Assembly (NCBI GenBank): GCA_937934705.1
Contig: CALGYY010000264.1
Location: forward strand, 1-12,015
Direction of reading: 5' to 3'
Length of the DNA: 12,015 nucleotides
DNA from: an uncultured Bacteroidota bacterium
GTDB taxonomy: Bacteria; Bacteroidota; Bacteroidia; Bacteroidales; CAIWKO01
Part shown: piece by piece, positions 5,405-12,015 of the stretch
How the letters are laid out: every line of letters starts with the position of its first letter
Numbering within the stretch: the first letter of the stretch is position 1
Program-made: the position numbers and the translations under genes
The notes under the pieces: model-generated
Told to the model about the DNA's origin: nothing
What the model saw: only the letters and a program-made list of their open reading frames with translations
Database searches by the model: none

Positions 5405-7333
5405 ATGAAAAAATTTCTTTTCTGCATTTTTACATTCATTGCTTTCTCAGCCCACTATCAAACTGCTAAAGCCCAGGTTGGGGATCTGGAAACCTTGATC
5501 TACGGCTCATCGTCGTTTCAGGACTCCTTGTGGGGTTTCGACACCACTCAGGCTTTTCTGGCTACACGCAGGATCGCTCCATCATTAGCGGGATTCTGGT
5601 TCACCGGAATGAACGGACTGGCATTTGATCCCTGCAGTTTTCAGACATACGGGATTGCAAAACTCAACGGAGTTAGCGGACGCGTACTCGTGACGATTGA
5701 TTTGAAAACCGGGGTTTGCGCGCAGATCGGAAATCTGGGCGATAACTTCTCCAGCCTCACCTTCGACCGGAACGGTCAATTGTATGGCACAACGGGAGAT
5801 GGGGCTACAATTCCAGAGACTTTCTGGGCCATTGACAAAACCAATGCATCAAAAACAATGTTGTTTGCCATGGGGAATGGTGCTGACGGGGAAATCATCT
5901 GTTATCATCCTGTTGAAAATACAATGTATCACTGGTCAGGTAATAGCACCCCGGTCTTCGAAAAATTCCCTCTGATCCTTTATGCTGCTACGAATATACC
6001 GTATGTTGGCGGCTTGCCCGGAGAGGTTTTCGGAGCATTATACCTGAGTCCGACTGATTTTCTGATCTCGACGACCAACACCAATTTTCGTCATCTGAGT
6101 ACCAGCGGGAATCTTGGTCCCGCGTTAAGCCTCTCCTCGGATGACCCCAGGGGTTTGGTCATGCTCCCCTCCTTCAGCCTGGATGATGATACCATTTGTC
6201 CGGGTGACTCTATTGTGATGGACGCATTCGGCGCGCATATCTTCAATACCATTATTGCCTGGGGCGACGGAGCCATTGACACGGTTGTAAACACCGGTGC
6301 ATCGCATGTTTTCAACAGCGCGGGTAATTACACCATCACTGTTATCCTGGATAATGGTTACTGTGTACCGGATACTTTCACCACCTTTCAGATCAGGGTC
6401 AACACCAAGCCAGTGGTCGGTCTTACGGGCAATGAAGCCTTGTGTCCGGGAGCCACCAACATCATTACCGGAAGTTCGGGCGGGCAAAGCCAGTGGTACT
6501 TCAACGGAGCTGCCATTCCCGGGGCTGATACGAATTTCTTTGCTGCGAATATCCCCGGCACCTACAACATGACAAAAACAAACCTGAACGGATGTACAGA
6601 CTCCTCGGCGGTGAGTTTTGTTCTGTACGACGTACCCAATCCTGTGGTGAACCTGGGGCCTGACACTGCGGTGTGCGGGGGCATTCTTCTTGATGCCGGA
6701 AATCCGGGGAGTACTTATCTGTGGAGCACCCTGGATACCGGTCAGACGCTCTGGGCCGATGTCAGCGATATATACCATGTAGCGCTCAGCGACACCAACG
6801 GATGTTCGGGAAGCGACACCATTTCGGTGACGGTTCATCCGCTGCCTGCGGTAACTTACTCTGAAGTAACAGATACCGTGTGCATCGATGCACTGCCGGT
6901 CATCCTGACCCCCGGAAGCCCGCTCGGAGGCACATACATCGGTCCCGGCACCAGTGGTAATACATTTGATCCCGCTATGGCCGGAACCGGGAGTCACCTG
7001 GTCATCTACGAATACACAGACCTGAATTCATGTACCTCCCGGGATTCATCGGTGATCTTGGTTGATGCCTGTACCGGTACGGGCGAGGCGGCGGAACTTC
7101 AGCCCGGGCTTTCCCCCAATCCTGTTAGCGACAGGATGATCCTCTCCTACCCTTCGCATATGAACGGAAGATGGATAGAGATCACCAATGCCTTCGGGGA
7201 AAGAGTTCTGATGGCTGAAGCTGTACGTTCAGAAAACATCATCGACCTCAGTATGCTTGCTCCCGGTGTATATTTCATAATCACCCGCAGCAAGGAAGGG
7301 TCAAATTCCTCAAGACTGTTGATCAGCAGGTAA
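5405..7333 (+). CDS. Secreted PKD/Ig-like repeat protein with T9SS sorting domain
   Basis: The 642-aa product has a lysine-start signal peptide (about 1-23, ending TAKAQ). An N-terminal region of about 230 residues follows (25-255), with propeller-like segments such as SSLTFDRNGQLYGTT and the AIDK and CYHPVENTMYHWSG stretches; I cannot assign it firmly. Residues 258-335 look like a PKD domain (WGDGAID, then a HVFNSAGNYTITV strand). Three further Ig-like modules of 65-75 residues follow (about 336-410, 411-478, 480-553), each with conserved Cys and an NGC or NSC motif. The end (about 566-642), starting LSPNPVSD and including LAPGVYFIITRSKEG, is a type A sorting domain of the type IX secretion system, so the protein should cross the outer membrane and stay on the surface or be released. 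No catalytic motif is visible. An adhesive or structural role is inference. It stands alone between its own promoter and terminator. Confidence 0.88.
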   Translation: MKKFLFCIFTFIAFSAHYQTAKAQVGDLETLIYGSSSFQDSLWGFDTTQAFLATRRIAPSLAGFWFTGMNGLAFDPCSFQTYGIAKLNGVSGRVLVTIDLKTGVCAQIGNLGDNFSSLTFDRNGQLYGTTGDGATIPETFWAIDKTNASKTMLFAMGNGADGEIICYHPVENTMYHWSGNSTPVFEKFPLILYAATNIPYVGGLPGEVFGALYLSPTDFLISTTNTNFRHLSTSGNLGPALSLSSDDPRGLVMLPSFSLDDDTICPGDSIVMDAFGAHIFNTIIAWGDGAIDTVVNTGASHVFNSAGNYTITVILDNGYCVPDTFTTFQIRVNTKPVVGLTGNEALCPGATNIITGSSGGQSQWYFNGAAIPGADTNFFAANIPGTYNMTKTNLNGCTDSSAVSFVLYDVPNPVVNLGPDTAVCGGILLDAGNPGSTYLWSTLDTGQTLWADVSDIYHVALSDTNGCSGSDTISVTVHPLPAVTYSEVTDTVCIDALPVILTPGSPLGGTYIGPGTSGNTFDPAMAGTGSHLVIYEYTDLNSCTSRDSSVILVDACTGTGEAAELQPGLSPNPVSDRMILSYPSHMNGRWIEITNAFGERVLMAEAVRSENIIDLSMLAPGVYFIITRSKEGSNSSRLLISR

Positions 7334-7360
7334 ACTGCACGACATATCTCCATTCAAAGA

Positions 7361-7396
7361 AAGCCCGGCTGCTCAGATATGCCGGGCTTCTTTTTT
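7361..7396 (+). terminator. Rho-independent terminator after the T9SS cargo gene
   Basis: AAGCCCGGC (7361-7369) pairs perfectly with GCCGGGCTT (7381-7389) around an 11-base loop, followed by C and six T. It lies 27 bp after the stop at 7333. The convergent gene ending at 7438 may use the same stem in reverse, but the T-tract on that side is weaker. Confidence 0.88.
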
Positions 7397-7437
7397 CATT
7401 CATTGAAAAAGTGTGGCAGAAGCGCCGGATGAAACGC

Positions 7438-7947
7438 TCAGTCATCCCAGCTGTAAAAGGTATCCTTGCCGCAGTCATTGCATTTCGTGCTCAGTGTAAC
7501 GTAGCGGTCGCCGGTAACAACATTCACATCACTGGTATAATCGAGGATGATGACATTAACGGACCTGCAGTGTTGACAGTTTGCCATATGCATATCGTTG
7601 GGATGCAGATCGGAAAGGGAAAAGCGGCTCCGGATTTCGGATGCAGGCTCTTCGCCGGGAAGAAGTATGTGATAATCTTCGGAAGCCGTGAATAAGGGAT
7701 AATGCCTGTCGGTGTATTTCTCCTTTTCAAACATCTCCATTAACTCCTCTGCCGTCCGCTCCGTAAAAAAGTGCTCCTCTCCCCTGTCGTACAGGCTGCG
7801 GTTCAGGTATTCCTCAACAAAGACTTCCTTCTCCGCATTGTAGGTAATGGTGGTACCGCCTTCCACATCGGAGTATGGCAGGGGCTTGAAATATTTCATG
7901 CCCGACTTCAGCATTTCTATCAGTATTCCGGCATCTTCCTTTTTCAT
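7438..7947 (-). CDS. Protein of unknown function with C-terminal zinc-ribbon-like cysteines
   Basis: I do not recognise this 169-aa protein. It has no signal peptide or membrane segment, so it is probably cytoplasmic. It is acidic, with charged helical stretches around residues 55-80 (HFFTERTAEELMEMFEKEKY). Two cysteine pairs, CQHC (124-127) and CNDC (156-159), are about 28 residues apart and flank a beta-like VNVIILDYTSD...VTLSTK segment, which suggests a zinc ribbon or rubredoxin-like knuckle. The start at 7947 is supported by a -7 box 13 bp upstream (7961-7968). The gene is divergent from the transketolase operon and convergent with the T9SS cargo gene, so context gives no functional hint. 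I am confident it is real because the frame is long and ends neatly near the terminator. Confidence 0.72.
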   Translation of the reverse strand: MKKEDAGILIEMLKSGMKYFKPLPYSDVEGGTTITYNAEKEVFVEEYLNRSLYDRGEEHFFTERTAEELMEMFEKEKYTDRHYPLFTASEDYHILLPGEEPASEIRSRFSLSDLHPNDMHMANCQHCRSVNVIILDYTSDVNVVTGDRYVTLSTKCNDCGKDTFYSWDD

Positions 7948-7960
7948 GGGAGGTTTTTTT

Positions 7961-7968
7961 CAAAACTA
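7961..7968 (-). promoter_or_regulatory. Promoter -7 box for the unknown zinc-ribbon gene
   Basis: The minus strand reads TAGTTTTG, a perfect TAnnTTTG, 13 bp before the ATG at 7947. The transcript would be nearly leaderless. No -33 element is obvious. Confidence 0.55.
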
Positions 7969-8008
7969 GCAAAATCCGGCCTTCATCAGAACTCATCATG
8001 AAAAAGAT

Positions 8009-8016
8009 TACTTTTG
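8009..8016 (+). promoter_or_regulatory. Promoter -7 box for the transketolase-peptidase operon
   Basis: TACTTTTG is a perfect TAnnTTTG, 24 bp before the ATG at 8041. It stands back to back with the minus-strand box at 7961-7968, and 40 bp separate them. No clear -33 TTTG is visible. Confidence 0.55.
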
Positions 8017-8040
8017 TTATAGTTCAACAAAGGATCATTC

Positions 8041-9015
8041 ATGAACACGGCTCATTATGTCAACCGTGGCCCAAAGGCCGGGAAGACCGGTTTCGGAGAG
8101 GGTGTCGTACTGGCTGGACGCAGGCACAGCAAGCTCATCGCGCTGGGTGCTGACATCACCGCGTCGGTGGGGCTTGATCTTTTTGCTGCTGAGTTTCCCG
8201 GGCGGTTTTTCTCTCTCGGGATCGCCGAACAGAATTGCGTGGGTGCTGCTGCCGGGCTTGCCCTCAGCGGTAAGATCCCTGTTTTTTCGACCTACGGGGT
8301 TTTTGCCGCCTTGCGGGCGGCAGACCAGATCAGGATATCGCTTTGTTACAACAAGGTTCATGTGATCATCGGCGGTGCGCACGCCGGCGTCAGCGTAGGT
8401 CCCGACGGGGCCACCCACCAGGCGCTGGAAGACCTGGCCATCATGCGGGTGTTGCCCCACATGACGGTATTATCGCCCTGCGACGCCAGCCAGGTTTCCA
8501 AAGCCGTACTGGCTGCGGCTGAACACAGGGATGGTCCGGTTTACATCCGTTTCGGGCGTGAGCCTATGCCTGATTTCAGTCCGCCCGATGAAGTTTTTAA
8601 GATCGGGGAAGCTCCCGTATACCGTCAGGGTGAAGATGTGGGTATTGTTGCCACGGGGCACCTTGTCTGGGAAGCCTTGCAGGCCGCTGAGGAGCTTGAG
8701 AAACAGAACATTTCAGCACGGGTGATTAACCTGCACACCATCAAACCGCTCGACGGGCCGGTCTTGCTGAAGGCGGCAAGAGAAACCGGCGCCATCGTCT
8801 GTGCCGAGGAGCACCAGCAGATGGGAGGCATGGGCAGTGCGGTGGCTGAATTTCTGGCCGCACATCATCCGGTGCCCATGGCATTCATCGGGATGGACGA
8901 CAGTTTCGGACAAAGCGGCAAGGCCGGGGAGCTGATGGATCACTACGGCTTAAGGGCAAGGAACATTGTGGACGCAGTTCATGATGTGTTAATCAGAAAG
9001 AAAAATGGACACTGA
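8041..9015 (+). CDS. Transketolase C-terminal-half subunit (split transketolase family)
   Basis: The 324-aa product covers the pyrimidine-binding domain and C-terminal domain of a split transketolase. FFSLGIAEQNCVGAAAGLA (57-74) carries Glu63, the expected glutamate that activates thiamine diphosphate. GPDGATHQALEDLAIMRVLPHMTV (120-143) is the conserved substrate/cofactor loop, here with GATHQ where GPTHQ is usual. Residues after about 190 form the third domain (IVATGHLVWEALQAAEEL, EEHQQMGGMGSAVAE). In this family an N-terminal subunit with the diphosphate-binding domain is needed for activity and is usually encoded next door; it is absent here and the gene has its own promoter. The reaction is presumed two-carbon ketol transfer in the pentose phosphate pathway, but a DXS-like or other thiamine enzyme cannot be excluded. 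It overlaps the next gene by 11 bp, implying co-transcription. Confidence 0.87.
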   Translation: MNTAHYVNRGPKAGKTGFGEGVVLAGRRHSKLIALGADITASVGLDLFAAEFPGRFFSLGIAEQNCVGAAAGLALSGKIPVFSTYGVFAALRAADQIRISLCYNKVHVIIGGAHAGVSVGPDGATHQALEDLAIMRVLPHMTVLSPCDASQVSKAVLAAAEHRDGPVYIRFGREPMPDFSPPDEVFKIGEAPVYRQGEDVGIVATGHLVWEALQAAEELEKQNISARVINLHTIKPLDGPVLLKAARETGAIVCAEEHQQMGGMGSAVAEFLAAHHPVPMAFIGMDDSFGQSGKAGELMDHYGLRARNIVDAVHDVLIRKKNGH

Positions 9016-9901
9016 ACCTACACAAGATGCCACTGAAAACGGCAGTAAAAAGAAAAAACGTATGATCAAAGGGGGTACGCTGCTGATGATCTCAGCGCTG
9101 GTGGTTCTGGGAGCCTATTATATCTCATTGGGTGTAATCAAACACCGGAAAGCGGAATCAGTCAGGACTTCGGAGGCTGCTGATACTGCCACAAACAAAG
9201 ACAAGCAGGTTATGAAGACATCTGATGCGGATACGGCCTTTGATGTGAGTTATCTCATGGGAAGGTTTACTACGTCCAAACACCCTGACTTCACCTCAGT
9301 AGATCTGAAGCACGGAAACCGTGAGGGTTTATATCTCAGGTTCGACACTTATGAGGCTTTTATCAGGATGTACGATGCGGCCATGAAGGATGGTGTGAAA
9401 CTCACCATCATTTCCGCTGCCCGGAGTTTCGACTATCAGAAAAGCATATGGGAAGCCAAGTGGAGCGGCAAGCGCCTGGTGAACGGCAGGAACCTGGCGC
9501 TCACCATTTCTGATCCCGTGGAAAGGGCGCGGGAGATTCTGACTTACAGCTCGATGCCCGGAACCTCGCGGCACCACTGGGGAACTGACCTCGATCTGAA
9601 CAGCATGGATCCGAAATATTATGAAACTGAGGCCGGGAAGAAGATCTACCAATGGCTGAAAACAAACGCGGGCACTTACGGATTCTGTCAGCCCTATTGT
9701 GCCAAGGGGGAAGGACGCAGCACGGGCTATGAGGAAGAAAAATGGCATTGGTCCTACCTTCCGGTTTCAGTAAAATGTACAAAAGCCTATGCTGAGAAGG
9801 TCACATATGGTGACATCAGCGGCTTCTCCGGCTCGGCCGGTGCTGAACAGCTCCGCGTGATCGAGGATTATGTCCTGGGGATCAATACTGCCTGTAAGTA
9901 G
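9005..9901 (+). CDS. Membrane-anchored M15 family D-alanyl-D-alanine carboxypeptidase (VanY-like)
   Basis: The 298-aa product starts with a lysine-rich cytoplasmic tail (14-19, KKKKRM), one membrane segment (about 23-44) and a polar linker to about 85. The rest is an M15 (VanY/DdcY-type) zinc peptidase domain facing the periplasm. Motifs are SAARSFDYQ (137-145), SRHHWGTDLD (188-197; the SxHxxGxxxD zinc motif, ligands His190 and Asp197) and EKWHW (245-249), giving the catalytic Glu245 and third ligand His248. Such enzymes remove the terminal D-Ala from peptidoglycan stem peptides. Cys228, Cys232 and other late Cys could form disulfides. The ATG at 9005 overlaps the transketolase gene's end by 11 bp in another frame, suggesting translational coupling. 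VanY is linked to glycopeptide resistance only in other contexts; no van genes are here, so housekeeping wall trimming is more likely. Confidence 0.88.
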   Translation: MDTEPTQDATENGSKKKKRMIKGGTLLMISALVVLGAYYISLGVIKHRKAESVRTSEAADTATNKDKQVMKTSDADTAFDVSYLMGRFTTSKHPDFTSVDLKHGNREGLYLRFDTYEAFIRMYDAAMKDGVKLTIISAARSFDYQKSIWEAKWSGKRLVNGRNLALTISDPVERAREILTYSSMPGTSRHHWGTDLDLNSMDPKYYETEAGKKIYQWLKTNAGTYGFCQPYCAKGEGRSTGYEEEKWHWSYLPVSVKCTKAYAEKVTYGDISGFSGSAGAEQLRVIEDYVLGINTACK

Positions 9902-9913
9902 TCTTTTCAGAAA

Positions 9914-10675
9914 TCACCTGCCTGTAAAGGCATTTTCGGGGTATTCCACCTGGCAGAGGAACAATCCTTCTGCAGGCATGCTTTTCCCTGCACGGGAACG
10001 ATTTCCGGATTGAATGATGGCGCGAAATTCTTCCGTATCTGTTTTTCCTCTGCCCACATCTATCAGTGTTCCGGTGATGGCGCGGACCATATTTCTCAGA
10101 AAGCGGTCGGCCCTGATCTCAAATACCAGGAGGTTTCCTTCGGTTTTCCAGTCCGCGGCCATGATCCTGCAGTCATTGGTTTTCGTCTGGGTATGCGAAC
10201 GCGAAAAACAGCTGAAATCCTTGTATTCCTTCAGAATCTGAGCGCCCTTCTGCATCAGGTCAGCATCGAGTTCGTGGGGATAATAAAAGGACAGGCCTTG
10301 TAAAAAAGGGTCTCTGATCCGTGCGATCCGGTACTGATAAGTGCGCGATAATGCGCTGAAGCGGGCATGCAGATCATCCGCTACTTCATAACAATGGTAA
10401 ACCGCAATATCTTTCGGGAGCAGTGAATTCAGCCGGGCCGGCAATCTTTCCGTGAAATGGGCAGACAATTCATGTCTGGTGTTGAAATGAGCGTAAAAAC
10501 ATGAAGCATGCACACCGGTATCGGTTCGCCCGCAACCGCACAGTTCCACCTCTTGCTTCAGAAGTATTCCCAGTGCTTCCGACAGGTACCCCTGTACGCT
10601 GACCGCGTTGGGCTGTAATTGCCAGCCGTGGAAGAGACTTCCTTTGTATGCGAGTTTCAGAAAATACCTGGGCAT
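9914..10675 (-). CDS. truA: tRNA pseudouridine(38-40) synthase TruA
   Basis: TruA converts uridines 38, 39 and 40 of the tRNA anticodon stem-loop into pseudouridine. From the start I chose, the product is 253 aa, a normal size. It opens with RYFLKLAYKGSLFHGWQLQP (3-22) and SVQG (26-29). The catalytic motif CGRTDTGVHA (48-57) carries Asp52, equivalent to E. coli Asp60. Later conserved parts include HARFSALSRTYQYRI, the CFS segment and DRFLRNMVRAITGTLIDVGRG. The frame is open to an ATG at 10729, but a perfect minus-strand -7 box at 10693-10700 lies inside that extension, so the ATG at 10675 is the likely start. It converges on the peptidase gene with a 12-bp gap and no visible terminator between them. 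Confidence 0.95.
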   Translation of the reverse strand: MPRYFLKLAYKGSLFHGWQLQPNAVSVQGYLSEALGILLKQEVELCGCGRTDTGVHASCFYAHFNTRHELSAHFTERLPARLNSLLPKDIAVYHCYEVADDLHARFSALSRTYQYRIARIRDPFLQGLSFYYPHELDADLMQKGAQILKEYKDFSCFSRSHTQTKTNDCRIMAADWKTEGNLLVFEIRADRFLRNMVRAITGTLIDVGRGKTDTEEFRAIIQSGNRSRAGKSMPAEGLFLCQVEYPENAFTGR

Positions 10676-10687
10676 ATCCCCGTGGTT

Positions 10688-10720
10688 TTTGACAAAAATA
10701 CATTTAAACCTGTATATTTG
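10688..10720 (+). promoter_or_regulatory. Complete promoter for the LutA-like gene (-33 and -7)
   Basis: TTTG at 10688-10691 and TATATTTG at 10713-10720 are separated by 21 bp, close to the Bacteroidota sigma consensus TTTG-N(19-21)-TAnnTTTG. The -7 box is 16 bp before the ATG at 10737. This is one of the two best promoter matches in the window. Confidence 0.7.
10693..10700 (-). promoter_or_regulatory. Promoter -7 box for truA
   Basis: The minus strand reads TATTTTTG, a perfect TAnnTTTG, 17 bp before the ATG at 10675. It is 12 bp from the divergent -7 box at 10713-10720, and the -33 element of the opposite promoter (10688-10691) partly precedes it, so the two promoters overlap physically. 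Confidence 0.6.
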
Positions 10721-10736
10721 CCCTTTCATTTAAAAC

Positions 10737-11456
10737 ATGATTGTCGACCTTTTCATCCCCTGTTTTATCGACCAGGTTTATCCCCAGATCGGGATGAATA
10801 TGGTGAAGATATTCGATCACCTGGAAATCGGGGTTCATTATAATACGGAACAAACCTGTTGCGGACAGATGGCCTTTAACAGCGGTCACTGGGACGAAGC
10901 CCGCTGTATGGGGGAGAAATTCATCCGTGATTTCCCGAACAACCGGCCCATCGTGGCACCTTCGGCCAGTTGCGTGGGCATGGTTAAAAACTATTACCCG
11001 GAAATGTTTCACAACTCTTCACTTCACAATGAGTACAAACAGCTGCGCGGTAATATTTTTGAGTTTACTGATTTTCTGATCAATAAACTCAATATCAAAC
11101 ATACGGGGGCGACCTTTGAAGAAGTGATCACCTACCATGATGCCTGTGCTGCTTTGAGGGAATACGGGATCAAAGATGAGCCCCGCCAGTTGCTGGCCAA
11201 TGTCAGGGGGCTTGAATTGCGTGAAATGAAGGATTCTGACGTGTGCTGCGGTTTCGGCGGGACCTTTTCGGTGAAGAACGAAGCTATTTCCACTGCCATG
11301 GCCGAGCAGAAGGTGAAGAATGCGCTGGATACAGGTGCAAGCTATATTGTTTCGACAGAAGCCTCCTGCCTCATGCACCTTGATGGCTACATCAGAAAAC
11401 ACCAGCTCGCGATCAAAACCATTCATATTGTGGATGTTCTGGCCGCAGGTCTGTAA
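10737..11456 (+). CDS. lutA: LutA/YkgE-family (Fe-S)-binding protein with two CCG domains
   Basis: The 239-aa product is a two-CCG-domain protein like LutA (YkgE), which with LutB and LutC oxidises L-lactate to pyruvate; related domains occur in GlpC, GlcF and heterodisulfide reductase HdrB. The first CCG set is Cys9, Cys41-Cys42 in TCCGQ, and Cys79; the second is Cys137, Cys170-Cys171 in VCCGFGG, and Cys211. These are the expected ligands for iron-sulfur clusters. TYHDACAALREYGI (132-145) matches the family's YHDxC region. No signal peptide or membrane segment is seen, so it is cytoplasmic, possibly membrane-associated through partners. It has its own full promoter, and no lutB or lutC follows; the next gene is an unrelated exported protein with its own promoter. 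The partners must be elsewhere, or this is a LutA paralogue with another redox job. The family is confident, the lactate role less so. Confidence 0.87.
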   Translation: MIVDLFIPCFIDQVYPQIGMNMVKIFDHLEIGVHYNTEQTCCGQMAFNSGHWDEARCMGEKFIRDFPNNRPIVAPSASCVGMVKNYYPEMFHNSSLHNEYKQLRGNIFEFTDFLINKLNIKHTGATFEEVITYHDACAALREYGIKDEPRQLLANVRGLELREMKDSDVCCGFGGTFSVKNEAISTAMAEQKVKNALDTGASYIVSTEASCLMHLDGYIRKHQLAIKTIHIVDVLAAGL

Positions 11457-11479
11457 GGCTGTTACCTTTTCTTTTTTTA

Positions 11480-11510
11480 TTGTATTCCGGTTATTATTGA
11501 ATTACTTTTG
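11480..11510 (+). promoter_or_regulatory. Promoter for the truncated exported protein (-33 and -7)
   Basis: TTG at 11480-11482 and TACTTTTG at 11503-11510 are 20 bp apart, fitting the Bacteroidota consensus well. The likely transcript start is near 11517, giving a leader of about 45 bases before the ATG at 11564, longer than for the other genes here. Confidence 0.65.
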
Positions 11511-11524
11511 TAACACAAGACACC

Positions 11525-11546
11525 TTTAATTCACTGTTTAATTCAC
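11525..11546 (+). repeat. 10-bp direct repeat in the leader of the last gene
   Basis: TTTAATTCAC occurs exactly twice (11525-11534 and 11537-11546), offset by 12 bp, roughly one helical turn. It lies between the predicted transcript start and the ATG, so it could be a regulator or RNA-binding site. It could also be a chance duplication. Confidence 0.4.
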
Positions 11547-11563
11547 CAATTCCTTTTAACCTT

Positions 11564-11970
11564 ATGAAAAGAAGCGGATTTTTAGGCGTGTTGATGACAA
11601 GTATACTGTTATTGACTGCAACAGCACTCATGGCACAAACCCAGACTTACACCTGGGAACCCTACAAAACCAAATTCACGGTACCATCAAATTTCACGAT
11701 TAAAGAAAGTACAGGCGACAAGTGGTCAGGCACTAATGGCGATATTACACTCACCATTTTCCCGAGAAAAGACGAAAACCTCAGCTGGGAAGGTATGCAA
11801 AAGGCCTGTTATAACTGGGCTGTGGATGCAGGTGTAAAGAATATCGGAACTCTGACTGAGCTTGATGAGGAGAAACTGAACGGTTACTGGGGTGTGATGT
11901 ACGAGGGTGACAAGGACGGCTTCCCCGTGGCCACCATGCTCATTGTTGATCCGGATTACACTGAAATCAA
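11564..11970 (+). CDS. Exported protein of unknown function, 3' end lost
   Basis: About 135 residues of this gene are genuine. Residues 1-24 are a clear signal peptide (MKRSG start, LMTSILLLTATALMA core, ending MAQ). The mature part begins QTQTYTWEPYKTKFTVPSNFTIKES, followed by short beta-like stretches (DITLTIFPRKDENLSW, YWGVMYEGDKDGFPVATMLIVDPD). I do not recognise the family. The frame appears to end at 11992, but its last residues (IGRAHV) are translated Illumina adapter, so the true C-terminus is unknown and the product must be annotated as partial. It has its own promoter and a leader with a direct repeat. Location is predicted as periplasm or outer membrane. Confidence 0.75.
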
Positions 11971-12015
11971 GATCGGAAGAGCACACGTCTGAACTCCAGT
12001 CACATTCCTTTATCT
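11970..12015. other. Illumina TruSeq index adapter contamination
   Basis: From AGATCGGAAGAGC at 11970 the sequence follows the TruSeq indexed adapter through ...GAACTCCAGTCAC. ATTCCT comes next, which from memory is TruSeq index 27, then TT and ATCT, the start of the post-index adapter sequence. This is read-through adapter left on the contig end, not genomic DNA. The leading A at 11970 may be genomic or the ligation A. Confidence 0.97.

Noticed and set aside
6125..6997. 290-aa open frame on the minus strand
   Set aside because: It lies wholly inside the T9SS cargo gene, whose signal peptide, PKD and sorting domains are convincing. The antisense translation has no recognisable domain, so it is a shadow frame.
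9005..9901. Glycopeptide-resistance role for the VanY-like peptidase
   Set aside because: No vanHAX, vanRS or other resistance genes are in the window. M15 carboxypeptidases are common housekeeping wall enzymes.

Overview
This window reads as ordinary chromosomal DNA from a Bacteroidota (Bacteroidetes) bacterium, probably a contig from a draft genome or metagenome-assembled genome. Three things point to Bacteroidota. Most genes are preceded by the TAnnTTTG -7 box of the phylum's housekeeping sigma factor and lack a Shine-Dalgarno sequence. One secreted protein ends in a type IX secretion (Por/T9SS) sorting domain. The VIT-VWA and PKD-like secreted proteins are also typical of the phylum. The right-hand end is not biological: the last ~45 bases match an Illumina TruSeq index adapter, and the apparent stop of the last gene lies inside it.

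Layout. Bases 1-250 are noncoding and end in a degenerate 8-bp tandem repeat with a palindrome, followed by a promoter. Next is a SufS-like class V aminotransferase (251-1714, +), converging with a short lipoate-protein-ligase-like gene (1711-2319, -); their stop codons share four bases. A divergent 149-bp gap leads to an exported VIT-VWA protein with a C-terminal TonB_C-like domain (2469-4838, +), closed by a strong terminator. A 566-bp noncoding interval (4839-5404) holds several hairpins that look like dispersed repeats. It is followed by a T9SS-exported PKD-like protein (5405-7333, +) with its own terminator, then a convergent unknown gene with a zinc-ribbon-like end (7438-7947, -).

A divergent promoter region (7948-8040) then opens a two-gene operon: a transketolase C-terminal-half subunit (8041-9015) overlapping by 11 bp a membrane-anchored M15 D,D-carboxypeptidase-like peptidase (9005-9901). 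It converges on truA (9914-10675, -). A compact divergent promoter region separates truA from a LutA/YkgE-type CCG-domain iron-sulfur protein (10737-11456, +). The last gene is a small exported protein cut off by the adapter (11564 to about 11970).

The genes do not form one obvious pathway. They are a mix of cofactor and sulfur metabolism, carbon metabolism, cell-wall trimming, tRNA modification and secreted surface proteins, mostly in single-gene units with their own promoters. I see no tRNA, rRNA, CRISPR array, transposase, phage gene or recognisable defence system. The most useful observations are the adapter artefact, the VIT-VWA-TonB_C domain combination, the transketolase half without its partner, the hairpin-rich interval, and promoter positions that correct two start codons.
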